The position numbers and the translations under genes are program-made. The notes below the pieces were generated by a model. It did no database searches. It was not told the origin of the DNA and saw nothing but the letters and a program-made list of their open reading frames with translations. From NCBI GenBank assembly GCA_900770725.1, contig CAAGLL010000032.1, forward strand, positions 1-8,776: 8,776 bases of DNA. Reading direction: 5' to 3'. Shown in pieces: positions 1 to 5,706 of this stretch. The stretch comes from an uncultured Succinivibrio sp. Its GTDB lineage: Bacteria; Pseudomonadota; Gammaproteobacteria; Enterobacterales; Succinivibrionaceae. Position 1 is the stretch's first letter; each line of letters starts with the position of its first letter.

Positions 1-54
1 AAGGGATATGGAGCGAAAAATGGCAATCCATCCTTTCGCCAAGAAACGTCGTAA
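1..54 (+). pseudogene. Probable 3' end of a second AAA-ATPase/PD-(D/E)XK gene, entering from outside the window
   Basis: Frame 1 is open from the first base to a TAA at 52-54 and reads KGYGAKNGNPSFRQETS. The complete ATPase gene at 1292-3100 ends in ALKGYGARKAVKTDA, so the KGYGA block lies at the same distance from the C-terminus. At DNA level 13 of the first 14 bases agree (one A/G change). I infer the tail of a paralogue on the opposite strand whose body lies to the left of the window. It is marked partial only because it is cut by the window edge; whether the full gene is intact cannot be seen. Five matching residues are thin evidence, so chance is possible. Confidence 0.4.
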
Positions 55-400
55 ATCGCTTTTTTAGGAGCCGGAAAGGCGCCCAGGCCTTGCCGCACAG
101 CCATTTCAGCCCGAAAACTGAAATGCAAAAGTAGAGTTGATCAGATAAAACTCTACCCGTCAAAGCTCTGGTTCAGGCGATCCCCCCAAGTCATGATGCT
201 TATGCTGAACTCGATGATGTCCATACCAAAACAAGCTTTGATGACAGCACCAAAACCACATGAGGGCAGGGTGGCGTTCAATTGCAGCGCCAGGCGGCAT
301 GATGAGGCTGGCTCTGCGGGGTTTGACACCCAGTGGGGGCTAAAATAAACTGCCACAAACCCGCACAGGCCAAGCCTTTTTGCCCGCGCAAGGAGTTTTC
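55..400. other. Intergenic region with two tandem hairpins and a promoter
   Basis: I see no convincing gene here. Open frames on both strands give low-complexity or implausible protein. Two inverted repeats follow each other: CATTTCAG (102-109) with CTGAAATG (118-125), and GTAGAGTT (131-138) with AACTCTAC (149-156). Neither is followed by a clean T-run, so they are weak terminator candidates for the gene ending at 54. A promoter for the next gene sits at 323-351. The octamer GGGCAGGG at 264-271 matches the E. coli FtsK-orienting consensus GGGNAGGG and points toward the dif-like site. Confidence 0.5.
323..351 (+). promoter_or_regulatory. Sigma70-type promoter for the gene starting at 401
   Basis: A perfect -35 box TTGACA (323-328) is separated by 17 bases from TAAACT (346-351), which matches 4 of 6 positions of TATAAT. 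Transcription would start near 358, leaving a leader of about 40 bases before the GTG at 401. Confidence 0.55.
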
Positions 401-894
401 GTGAAAAAGTGCATGATAGCCCTCAGGGATTCCATGCAAAAGGGCAGAAGCATCGCTTGATGCCTTCAAAAAGATCGGAATAGACGACATCAAGATCTTC
501 TATGGCGTCGACGGCAGGTAAGGAAGACATCGACGAGATGGTCGAGCGTACCGGATGCGGGATCTTCTTCATAAACTGCAAGGACAAACTGCGGCCTTTT
601 CACCAAAAATTCCTGGAGATCAATGGAGTAAAGGTGTGCTCCATAGGCGAGGGCAAGTGGAACTGGCTCTTCAACCGCCGCAAGACCGTCGACTACACGA
701 GCGGCTACGCCATCACAAGGGAGGCGGCAAGACGCCTTCTCAAGCTCGGCCATCCGGCGAGCATGCCCGCAGACCGCCTGACAGGGCTTCTTGCCTACAC
801 CAAGGTCGACGCCTGGAGAACGCAGCAGATGTACTTCAGGGCAGATCCAGACGGCGGCTCGGTGATCCATTACTACGACGCCGCCGGCAAGTAA
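401..894 (+). pseudogene. Glycosyltransferase family 25-like gene with two +1 frameshifts
   Basis: A GTG at 401 follows AAGGAG (390-395) at 5 bases and a promoter. Frame one reads KKCMIALRDSMQKGRSIA and stops at TGA 458-460. Skipping one T continues as DAFKKIGIDDIKIFYGVDGR to TAA 519-521. Skipping one more T continues as KEDIDEMVERTGCGI and runs to TAA 892-894. The joined product is about 164 residues. The N-terminal part ending in VDG, and the later SGYAITREAARRLL with a following P-x-D, resemble GT25 enzymes, which transfer sugars to lipopolysaccharide or protein. GT25 proteins are usually 200-260 residues with an acidic LEDD-type motif, which I do not see, so the middle is probably shortened. 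Alternatives are sequencing errors or recoding. The family call is tentative. If only the last frame is used, an ATG at 502 gives 130 residues. Confidence 0.45.
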
Positions 895-1291
895 GTCTCA
901 GACGCAAGGCAGGAGTAGGCTTGGAATGCCTGTCCCAAAGCCTGCCTGGTCCAGCCCGGGACCTGTGATGCCGTACGACCAGATCAGTGGGCAAGAACGG
1001 GCTGCGGCAAGCTGCGAACATGGTTCAATATACAAAATTTAACATAATATAACTTATACGAAGTACATACAGTGGACGCGAGGGGGGCTTTTAAATGGCA
1101 GGAGGATGGTTTTTTGACAAGAGCGACGGGGAGATGCCACTGGCAGCCAAGGTGGGAAGCTTGGCTCCCGGATCATGCGACGGCATCTGTTGCGGCACCA
1201 AGCAACTGAGGCGCAGGAGCGTTCCTGGCGGGTTCCCCGTCAAGACTGTTTCAGCACACTCCCCCAGGCCTTGCTTTGCACCTTGCTATTG
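895..1291. other. Intergenic region holding the dif-like site and no convincing gene
   Basis: The stretch contains the dif-like site (1037-1064), set in a short AT-rich patch, and an inverted repeat AGCCAAG (1145-1151) / CTTGGCT (1160-1166). An open frame from ATG 1095 to TAA 1293-1295 (66 codons) has a purine-rich GAGGGGGG about 7 bases upstream. However, its protein is rich in Cys, Arg and Pro, resembles nothing I know, and would run into the end of the convergent ATPase gene by four bases. I do not call it a gene. No T-tailed terminator is visible for the ATPase gene that ends at 1292. Confidence 0.5.
1037..1064 (-). other. dif: dif-like XerC/XerD recombination site
   Basis: Plus-strand bases 1037-1047 are ATTTAACATAA, the exact reverse complement of the E. 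coli dif XerD arm TTATGTTAAAT. They are followed by a 6-base centre TATAAC (1048-1053) and an 11-base arm TTATACGAAGT (1054-1064). Read on the minus strand the order is XerC arm ACTTCGTATAA, centre GTTATA, XerD arm TTATGTTAAAT. Against E. coli dif I count 11/11 in the XerD arm, 4/6 in the centre and 7/11 in the XerC arm. Arm lengths and the 6-base spacing are exactly those of a chromosomal dif, where XerC and XerD resolve chromosome dimers under FtsK control. It could instead be a secondary site left by an Xer-exploiting element. No xer gene is in the window. Confidence 0.75.
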
Positions 1292-3100
1292 CTAAGCGTC
1301 AGTTTTTACAGCTTTCCTGGCTCCATATCCTTTGAGGGCCTTGAACTCGACGCAGGCGCCGCGGCCGTAGAACGCGATCCCGACCGCAAGGACATTGTCG
1401 ATTGTGTCGTTCTCGACGTATTGCTTCGCGTACTCCTTGTCGAGGATCTGCTTGATGGCCTTTTTGGCTGTGGCCCTTACGGTCTTTGAGGAATCCGCCA
1501 CTTTGAGCTCGACTACGACCATGTTGCCGCCGTCGGCATCCGAGAAAACGATGTCGGCAAAGCCATTTCCGGCCTGGGATTCCAGCTTGAGCGAGGAAAT
1601 CGAGTCGCTGCAGGAGAGGATCCCCAGCATGTAGCCTTCGTAGAAGTTCTCCGGACGGCTGCGTGTCGCGCTGAACCTGGCCTCAACGTACGAGCTGAGC
1701 GTCTTCTTGATGATTTTCTCCGCTTTTATGCGGTCCTTGCCGAGGATTGCCAGCCCCAGATCGAGTTTTTTCCCTCCATTCCGCACAGCATCCCTGAAGC
1801 TTGCCATGATGCTGTCGTCGAAGCACTTCTTGATCTCGGCGTTGGGGATCTTGAGGACGCACTCCTCGCTTGAGATCACCTTGGTGGAGGTGACATACCC
1901 CGTGTGCAGCAGCAGCGACCACATGTCAGTGGCGTTGTGCTTGTTGAGGCAGTCGTAGTTCATGTCGTCGTTGATCGCGACCTTGATCTCCTTCCCGTCG
2001 GAAAGATCCTGCAGGTTCTGGGTGTCCTTCTGGCTCAGAGTCCCCACGTAGTCCTTGATGGCCGTGGTGTTGGTGCTCTCAGAGCCAGTCCAGTAGTTTT
2101 CCGCCCGGATCTGCTGCTTGCTCCCCTGATCGGCAAGCTTCCTTGCGTCCGCTATGAACTTGCCCACGTCCCAAGGGTTGTAGATCTCGTCTTTACCGAA
2201 ACGGTAGCCGTCGTAGTGCTCCTTGACGAGAGCCCTGTATTCCGAAAGCCCGAAAGCCTTGAGGAAGGCTTCAACCTCTCCGGGCGTGAAGCCAAAGAGC
2301 GAGGAATAGTCGCTGTCCAAGGACAAAACGGTGTTGGGCGTGAAGTTGTTCGCCCCGGTGAAAATCTGGTTTTTGGCGACCCTCAGGCAGCCGGTCATGA
2401 TTGTCTTTGCAAGCGGGATTTCGAGAGTCTTCCAGTTCCTGAGCTTCAGGAAGCCCATGAAGCCCTTGTAGAAGGAGACCATGCTCTTGTGGTACTTGTT
2501 CTGCTGGGCATTGGCCAGCGGCACGTCGTACTCGTCGATGAGCACGAATACCTTCTGCCCGAAATGCATGTAGAGCAGCGTCGCCAGCGTGGGGATCGCA
2601 TTCTCGAGCGCAAGGCGCGATCTTCCTACCCCTTCTTCCATGTCGAGGAGCTTGTTGAGCGATTTCTTGTTCCTGTCATTGAGCTTGGGGCTTTTCAGGA
2701 GGAAGTCGAAATGGCCGGCGACATCGGCGATCGTAGCTGCGATTTTGTCCAATGCCTCGTGGAAGGTGTCGCCGGAGGCGTCCTTGAGCGTCAGGAAGAT
2801 CACCGGGTACTTGCCCATGAACCCCTTGCAGAGCTCCTGATCCTCCATGACGGCGAGTCCCTTGAAGAGGCTCTGCGGCCTCTGCGTGCTGGCAAGGGTT
2901 TGAAAGTCGACTTGCAGGAAGTCCCTCAGCATGGTCATCGTGAGGGTCTTGCCGAAGCGGCGCGGCCTCGTGAAGAGCGATACGTTTCCACTCTTTGTCA
3001 GCAAAGGGCGCAGGAACCTGGTCTTGTCGACGTAGTAGGCGTTCGATTCGATCAGGCGCCCGAAATCCTCCTCGCCCGGCATCGCCAGCTTCTGCCGCAT
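1292..3100 (-). CDS. AAA-ATPase-like protein with C-terminal PD-(D/E)XK nuclease domain
   Basis: This 602-residue protein has the two-domain layout of the AAA-ATPase-like (PF09820) / PDDEXK_9 (PF08011, formerly DUF1703) family. The N-terminal ATPase domain has a Walker A-type loop TRPRRFGKTL at residues 44-53 (Lys51) and a Walker B KVFVLIDEYD at 183-192 (Asp189, Glu190). Family blocks such as YYVDKT (22-27) and HYDGYRFG (295-302) are present. The C-terminal nuclease core shows FYEGYMLGIL at 486-495, Asp516 in FADIVF, and Glu531-x-Lys533 in VVVELK, so all catalytic positions appear intact. No signal peptide or membrane segment is visible. The ATG at 3100 follows AGAGGG about 9 bases upstream. 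Members are often multicopy; their function is unproven, with nucleic-acid processing or element defence suspected. The gene is convergent with the 401-894 gene, and a probable paralogue ends at base 54. Confidence 0.92.
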   Translation of the reverse strand: MRQKLAMPGEEDFGRLIESNAYYVDKTRFLRPLLTKSGNVSLFTRPRRFGKTLTMTMLRDFLQVDFQTLASTQRPQSLFKGLAVMEDQELCKGFMGKYPVIFLTLKDASGDTFHEALDKIAATIADVAGHFDFLLKSPKLNDRNKKSLNKLLDMEEGVGRSRLALENAIPTLATLLYMHFGQKVFVLIDEYDVPLANAQQNKYHKSMVSFYKGFMGFLKLRNWKTLEIPLAKTIMTGCLRVAKNQIFTGANNFTPNTVLSLDSDYSSLFGFTPGEVEAFLKAFGLSEYRALVKEHYDGYRFGKDEIYNPWDVGKFIADARKLADQGSKQQIRAENYWTGSESTNTTAIKDYVGTLSQKDTQNLQDLSDGKEIKVAINDDMNYDCLNKHNATDMWSLLLHTGYVTSTKVISSEECVLKIPNAEIKKCFDDSIMASFRDAVRNGGKKLDLGLAILGKDRIKAEKIIKKTLSSYVEARFSATRSRPENFYEGYMLGILSCSDSISSLKLESQAGNGFADIVFSDADGGNMVVVELKVADSSKTVRATAKKAIKQILDKEYAKQYVENDTIDNVLAVGIAFYGRGACVEFKALKGYGARKAVKTDA

Positions 3101-3181
3101 AAGCCAAACCCTCTTGCTGTTTGAGTCAGAGCATCAGCCGCGCTCTTGCGACGCTAAGGCACTCTGCAATCCAATGTATTT

Positions 3182-3210
3182 ATTTTATCAGATCTTTTTA
3201 GACGTTATAA
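3182..3210 (-). promoter_or_regulatory. Candidate promoter of the ATPase gene
   Basis: On the minus strand TTATAA (3210-3205) and TAAAAT (3187-3182) are 17 bases apart. The -10 matches 5 of 6 consensus positions and the -35 matches 4 of 6. The patch is AT-rich inside a GC-rich region. The leader to the ATG at 3100 would be about 75 bases. Confidence 0.35.
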
Positions 3211-3291
3211 GTGGCTTAGAGCATTATGCCTTTGCCTTGTGATCGGCGATGGCATCGGCCTTGTGCAAGACAGGAGCAGGCGGCCTTTGAT

Positions 3292-3308
3292 CCGGGGCTT
3301 CGCCCCGG
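3292..3308. repeat. GC hairpin 1
   Basis: CCGGGGC (3292-3298) and GCCCCGG (3302-3308) form a perfect 7-bp stem around a TTC loop. There is no T-run after it on either strand, so a REP-like palindrome is more likely than a terminator. Confidence 0.6.
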
Positions 3309-3351
3309 CAGGGCGGGGAGGCGGACCTGCCGCCCCTTTGGCTCAAAAGGG

Positions 3352-3370
3352 CCGGGGGCTGCGCCCCCGG
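3352..3370. repeat. GC hairpin 2
   Basis: CCGGGGGC (3352-3359) and GCCCCCGG (3363-3370) form a perfect 8-bp stem around TGC. Its core resembles hairpin 1, 60 bases to the left, so the two may be members of one repeat family. Confidence 0.6.
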
Positions 3371-3479
3371 ATCTGCAATTGCGCCGAATATTGCAGGGGA
3401 AAGGCTGTCTGCATAAATCCATTGCCTGCACTGCCATTGCCCTGCGCAGACGCGCGTGGAGACTTTAAAGGTGAAGGGT

Positions 3480-3503
3480 GGGCAGGGCGCTTTCGCCCTG
3501 CCC
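3480..3503. terminator. Strong hairpin, possible bidirectional terminator
   Basis: GGGCAGGGCG (3480-3489) and CGCCCTGCCC (3494-3503) form a perfect 10-bp stem with a CTTT loop. On the plus strand it is followed by a pyrimidine tract TATCCCCTTTTC. It lies about 80 bases beyond the stop of the minus-strand membrane-protein gene, where the tail is only weakly T-rich. The stem arms contain the FtsK-orienting octamer in both directions. Confidence 0.45.
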
Positions 3504-3581
3504 TATCCCCTTTTCAGTTTGGAGATGGCGCCCTGCCCATCCGAGCATTAAGGCCTTGGCGCGGCAGGGAGCGGAGCAGGA

Positions 3582-4163
3582 CTATTTGCCCTTCTGCTCC
3601 TTGCCCTGATCCTGCTTGGCCTCTCCCTCCTTTGCGCCATCGCCCTGCCCTTCGGCCTTCCCCTGCTCTTCAGCCTCCTTCCTCTCACGCTCCATCTGCT
3701 CGAGCTCGGCATCGGTGTACTGCGCTCTGATGCAGGTCACGCCGCCGTTGTTCCAGACCACCGTGTAGTTGAGGTCGCAGTACTGCGAAACGAAGATCGG
3801 CAGCTGGTCGTTGCCCCAGCGCAGCGGCATGAAGACCACCTTCTGCCCGGGCTTGCAGCTTGATACCGCGTCTGCTGCAAATACCAGGCAGGTGTGGCTG
3901 CCCTCGGCCCCGGCCTTGTCGCCATCCAGATGCCCCTTGATCTCCTTGAGTTCCGTTCCCGCGGCGGCGGAGCCTTCTGAGATCTTGCGCAGCTCTGAGA
4001 GCAGATCGCCGTTGGCGGAGGCGCTTGCCTTTCTGATCTCCTCCTGCGCCGCGGCCATGGAACTTAGCGCGGGCTTGACGATGAGCCATGCGGTGATGGC
4101 TGAAGCGGCTGCGGCGATGGCGGCGAAGATCACCGCGATGATGATGTAGTCTTTTGCTTTCAT
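3582..4163 (-). CDS. Membrane-anchored protein with four-cysteine domain and charged C-terminal tail
   Basis: I do not recognise the family. The ATG at 4163 (193 residues) is preferred over a GTG-type start further upstream. It follows AGGAAAA at about 8 bases, and the longer version only adds a Pro/Arg-rich leader in front of the membrane helix. Residues 6-29 form one hydrophobic Ala/Ile-rich helix after MKAKD, an N-in signal anchor. Residues 35-80 are Ala/Glu/Lys-rich and likely helical or coiled coil. Residues 90-150 form a compact region with Cys92, Cys103, Cys129 and Cys144 and several aromatics, suiting two disulfides outside the cytoplasm. From about 152 to the end the chain is almost all Glu, Lys, Gln and Gly, a disordered tail. 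It is read on the same strand as the ATPase gene but separated by 480 bases and hairpins, so it is probably transcribed separately. Confidence 0.75.
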   Translation of the reverse strand: MKAKDYIIIAVIFAAIAAAASAITAWLIVKPALSSMAAAQEEIRKASASANGDLLSELRKISEGSAAAGTELKEIKGHLDGDKAGAEGSHTCLVFAADAVSSCKPGQKVVFMPLRWGNDQLPIFVSQYCDLNYTVVWNNGGVTCIRAQYTDAELEQMERERKEAEEQGKAEGQGDGAKEGEAKQDQGKEQKGK

Positions 4164-4300
4164 GTTCCGATTTTCCTGAAGAAGCCTAGGGCGTGCGGCC
4201 CATGGCGGGTGCGATCGCACGGGAGGTTCAGATAGACCTCCCAATGCTGCCTGCGATCCGATTCTAATCCGCTGTGCAGGCTGGCAGGAGGAGTTTGCGC

Positions 4301-4474
4301 GTGTCGCATAACATCATTTCTCAAATCTTGAAAGATCAGCAAGTTGATGACGCGCCGCAAGCTGCGGCCAAAAGGCTGGTCATGCCCAGTCCAAACCTAG
4401 AAAAATCCCTGAAATCCTATTTAAATAACAATATGTTAACCTTGGATTTTTGCTTGAGCGAGATCATATTTTGA
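4301..4474 (+). CDS. Possible 57-residue protein of unknown function
   Basis: The start GTG at 4301 follows AGGAGGAG (4286-4293) at 7 bases, one of the best ribosome binding sites in the window. The frame then encodes MSHNIISQILKDQQ and a mixed Lys/Asn/Leu C-terminal half, ending at TAA-type stop 4472-4474. The composition is plausible for a small soluble helical protein; there is no membrane segment. I do not recognise it. Its last codons overlap the -35 box of the Fic operon promoter, so its transcription could influence that promoter. It may instead be a leader peptide or a chance frame. Confidence 0.35.
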   Translation: MSHNIISQILKDQQVDDAPQAAAKRLVMPSPNLEKSLKSYLNNNMLTLDFCLSEIIF

Positions 4475-4482
4475 AGTATAAT
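4454..4482 (+). promoter_or_regulatory. Promoter of the Fic toxin-antitoxin operon
   Basis: TTGAGC (4454-4459), 17 bases, then a perfect TATAAT (4477-4482). Transcription would begin near 4489, about 22 bases before the antitoxin ATG, with AAAGGTGG (4498-4505) as ribosome binding site. Confidence 0.7.
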
Positions 4483-4510
4483 TAATACATATAAAAGAAA
4501 GGTGGCAAAT

Positions 4511-4795
4511 ATGCTTAGCAAAGAATTTGAAAATAAGCACGGGATCTCTCATTCCTACGAGGAGAGCATGGCCTTCGCGCAGGAGTTCAAGGATCAGCTT
4601 ACCGAGGGGCAGTTCGAGGAGATGTCATGGCTAATCAATTCCAATGCCGTCGAGGGCTGCTTCCCGTCGCGGGATGATCTGGCGCTTCTTGCAAAGCTCA
4701 TGCGGGGCCTGATCTCAAGGGAGGAGTATCTCGCGGAGACATTCAAGTACTGCAAGGAAATGGAAGCCGATCTTGCTAGAACTTCGCAAGCCTGA
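4511..4795 (+). CDS. VbhA-type antitoxin of a Fic toxin-antitoxin pair
   Basis: This 94-residue protein precedes and overlaps a Fic gene. I chose ATG 4511 because AAAGGTGG ends 5 bases before it; an in-frame GTG at 4502 would add three residues but lie inside that site. Residues 44-49 read SNAVEG, matching the (S/T)xxxE(G/N) inhibitory-helix motif of class I Fic antitoxins. Its Glu (Glu48) is expected to pair with the second arginine of the Fic motif and block productive ATP binding. The following stretch, CFPSRDDLALLAKLMRGLISREEYLAETFKY, has the helix pattern seen in VbhA proteins (written here as one 31-residue block at positions 50-80: proline and acidic turn, then GLISREE). The about 40-residue N-terminal extension is rich in Glu, Lys and Phe. 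Promoter position means antitoxin is made first. Confidence 0.85.
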   Translation: MLSKEFENKHGISHSYEESMAFAQEFKDQLTEGQFEEMSWLINSNAVEGCFPSRDDLALLAKLMRGLISREEYLAETFKYCKEMEADLARTSQA

Positions 4796-5468
4796 CGACA
4801 CGGCAAGGATCGTCGAGCTGCTGCTGAAGAACGTGCCCGGGCTTGGCGACTTCGACGCCATCGATGCCGCCGAGACGGCCGCCTACGAGGCAGGCGCACA
4901 TGCCCTACTGCACTCTCCGCTTCCGGGGCGCATGGACTACGGCTACCTCAAGAAGATCCACAAGGCGCTGTTTGGCGATCTCTGGCCTTGGGCCGGGAAG
5001 GATCGCAAGGATCTCGGGCTGCAAGGCGGCCTGCGCAAGAACGGCATGACGGTCCACTTCACGGCCTCGCCAGACATCAAGAAGGAGGCTAGGCGGATCT
5101 TCGCGCAGGACTCGATCGAGCCCTTGATGTGCGCGACCTCCGCCGAGAAGTTCGTCGGCGGCATGGCATGGCTTTGGAACAAGCTTAATGCGCTGCATCC
5201 CTTCATCGACGGCAACGGCAGATCCGCGAGGATGTTCATCACCGAGCTTGCAAGGCGCTCGGGGATCCGCTTCATCGCCGAGAATGTCCCGCACCAGGGG
5301 ATAATCGAGGCCTCGAAGGAGGGAATGCGCGGGAACCTCAAGCCGTTCGCGCAGTTCGTGATGCAGGAGGCCGCGTCGGTTGAGGAAAACCTGGCCGCAT
5401 TTGAACGCAACAAGAGCCTGCTCAGGCGCGGGATCTTCGATCCAAGGCCAATAGCCCTTTGGCGCTAG
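4773..5468 (+). CDS. Fic-domain AMP-transferase toxin
   Basis: Fic enzymes transfer AMP (sometimes other phosphate groups) from a nucleotide to a hydroxyl of a target protein; toxin members of this class often hit DNA gyrase and topoisomerase IV. The full active-site motif HPFIDGNGRSAR is at residues 142-153, with catalytic His142, the Asp146/GNG anion site and both arginines. FGDLWPWAG (67-75) and the target-docking flap GMTVHF (91-96) are also typical. At 231 residues it has a Fic core with a short helical C-terminus and no DNA-binding or secretion domain. It does not carry its own inhibitory motif, consistent with class I control by the upstream antitoxin. The frame has no ATG near its start; TTG 4773, with GGAAG 6 bases upstream, overlaps the antitoxin gene by 23 bases. 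That weak start would keep toxin below antitoxin. The target cannot be read from sequence. Confidence 0.92.
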   Translation: MLELRKPDDTARIVELLLKNVPGLGDFDAIDAAETAAYEAGAHALLHSPLPGRMDYGYLKKIHKALFGDLWPWAGKDRKDLGLQGGLRKNGMTVHFTASPDIKKEARRIFAQDSIEPLMCATSAEKFVGGMAWLWNKLNALHPFIDGNGRSARMFITELARRSGIRFIAENVPHQGIIEASKEGMRGNLKPFAQFVMQEAASVEENLAAFERNKSLLRRGIFDPRPIALWR

Positions 5469-5653
5469 GGCGCGCCATTTGGCTGAGGAGTGGTTGGAGC
5501 AGTACTGCTTGCCCTCTCCTTCCATCGCGGCATCGTCAGGGAACCATTACTTGGGCATGGCGATGTCGAGCGCATGTTTTGAGCGCCTCGGAGCCGATCG
5601 TATCGGCGAAGGCGCGGCAGTGCTATGGCCCAGGCCATTCTATCTTCTGCGAT

Positions 5654-5671
5654 CATTAGGTTAGACTAATG
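5654..5671. promoter_or_regulatory. Inverted repeat upstream of the small gene at 5707
   Basis: CATTAG (5654-5659) and CTAATG (5666-5671) flank a 6-base spacer, 35 bases before the start codon. The layout suits a dimeric repressor site, but it is short and could be chance. No clear promoter hexamers were found beside it. Confidence 0.25.
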
Positions 5672-5706
5672 GCGTCATACAAAACTCTTCTGGAAAAGGA
5701 GCAAGC

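Larger units (their letters stand above)
3101..3581. other. Intergenic region rich in GC hairpins, no gene seen
   Basis: The right-hand part lies downstream of the membrane-protein gene and the left-hand part upstream of the ATPase gene, so it carries the ends of both minus-strand units. The ATPase promoter candidate is at 3182-3210. Three strong palindromes at 3292-3308, 3352-3370 and 3480-3503 dominate the rest. Open frames on both strands are Pro/Arg/Gly-rich by-products of GC bias. Confidence 0.6.
4164..4510. other. Divergent intergenic region between the membrane-protein gene and the Fic operon
   Basis: The region holds a perfect 12-bp palindrome GTGCGATCGCAC (4209-4220). Immediately next to it is an inverted repeat GGGAGGT (4221-4227) / ACCTCCC (4236-4242), which could be an operator for the minus-strand gene starting at 4163. 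A possible small gene (4301-4474) and the Fic promoter (4454-4482) fill the rest. A short stem GCCGCA / TGCGGC lies inside the small open frame around 4354-4368. I find no good promoter for the minus-strand gene. Confidence 0.5.

Noticed and set aside
153..493. Minus-strand frames of 67 and 71 codons at the left end.
   Set aside because: No ribosome binding sites, unusual composition, and they overlap the promoter and start of the plus-strand gene at 401.
1051..1064. Similarity of the dif-like XerC arm to a loxP arm (ACTTCGTATA shared).
   Set aside because: Only one arm matches and the other arm is a perfect XerD site with 6-base spacing; loxP has 13-base arms and an 8-base spacer. The likeness reflects related recombinases or chance.
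1095..1295. A 66-codon plus-strand frame with an upstream purine-rich stretch.
   Set aside because: Implausible Cys/Arg/Pro-rich product, no family resemblance, and it ends by running into the convergent ATPase gene.
1904..3124. A 406-codon open frame on the plus strand.
   Set aside because: It is antisense to the 602-residue ATPase gene, whose motifs are unmistakable, and gives Val/Glu/Leu-rich sequence without any known pattern.
5465..5664. Overlapping 61-63 codon frames on both strands after the Fic gene.
   Set aside because: No ribosome binding sites, TTG or internal starts only, and no protein-like pattern; this is plain intergenic DNA.
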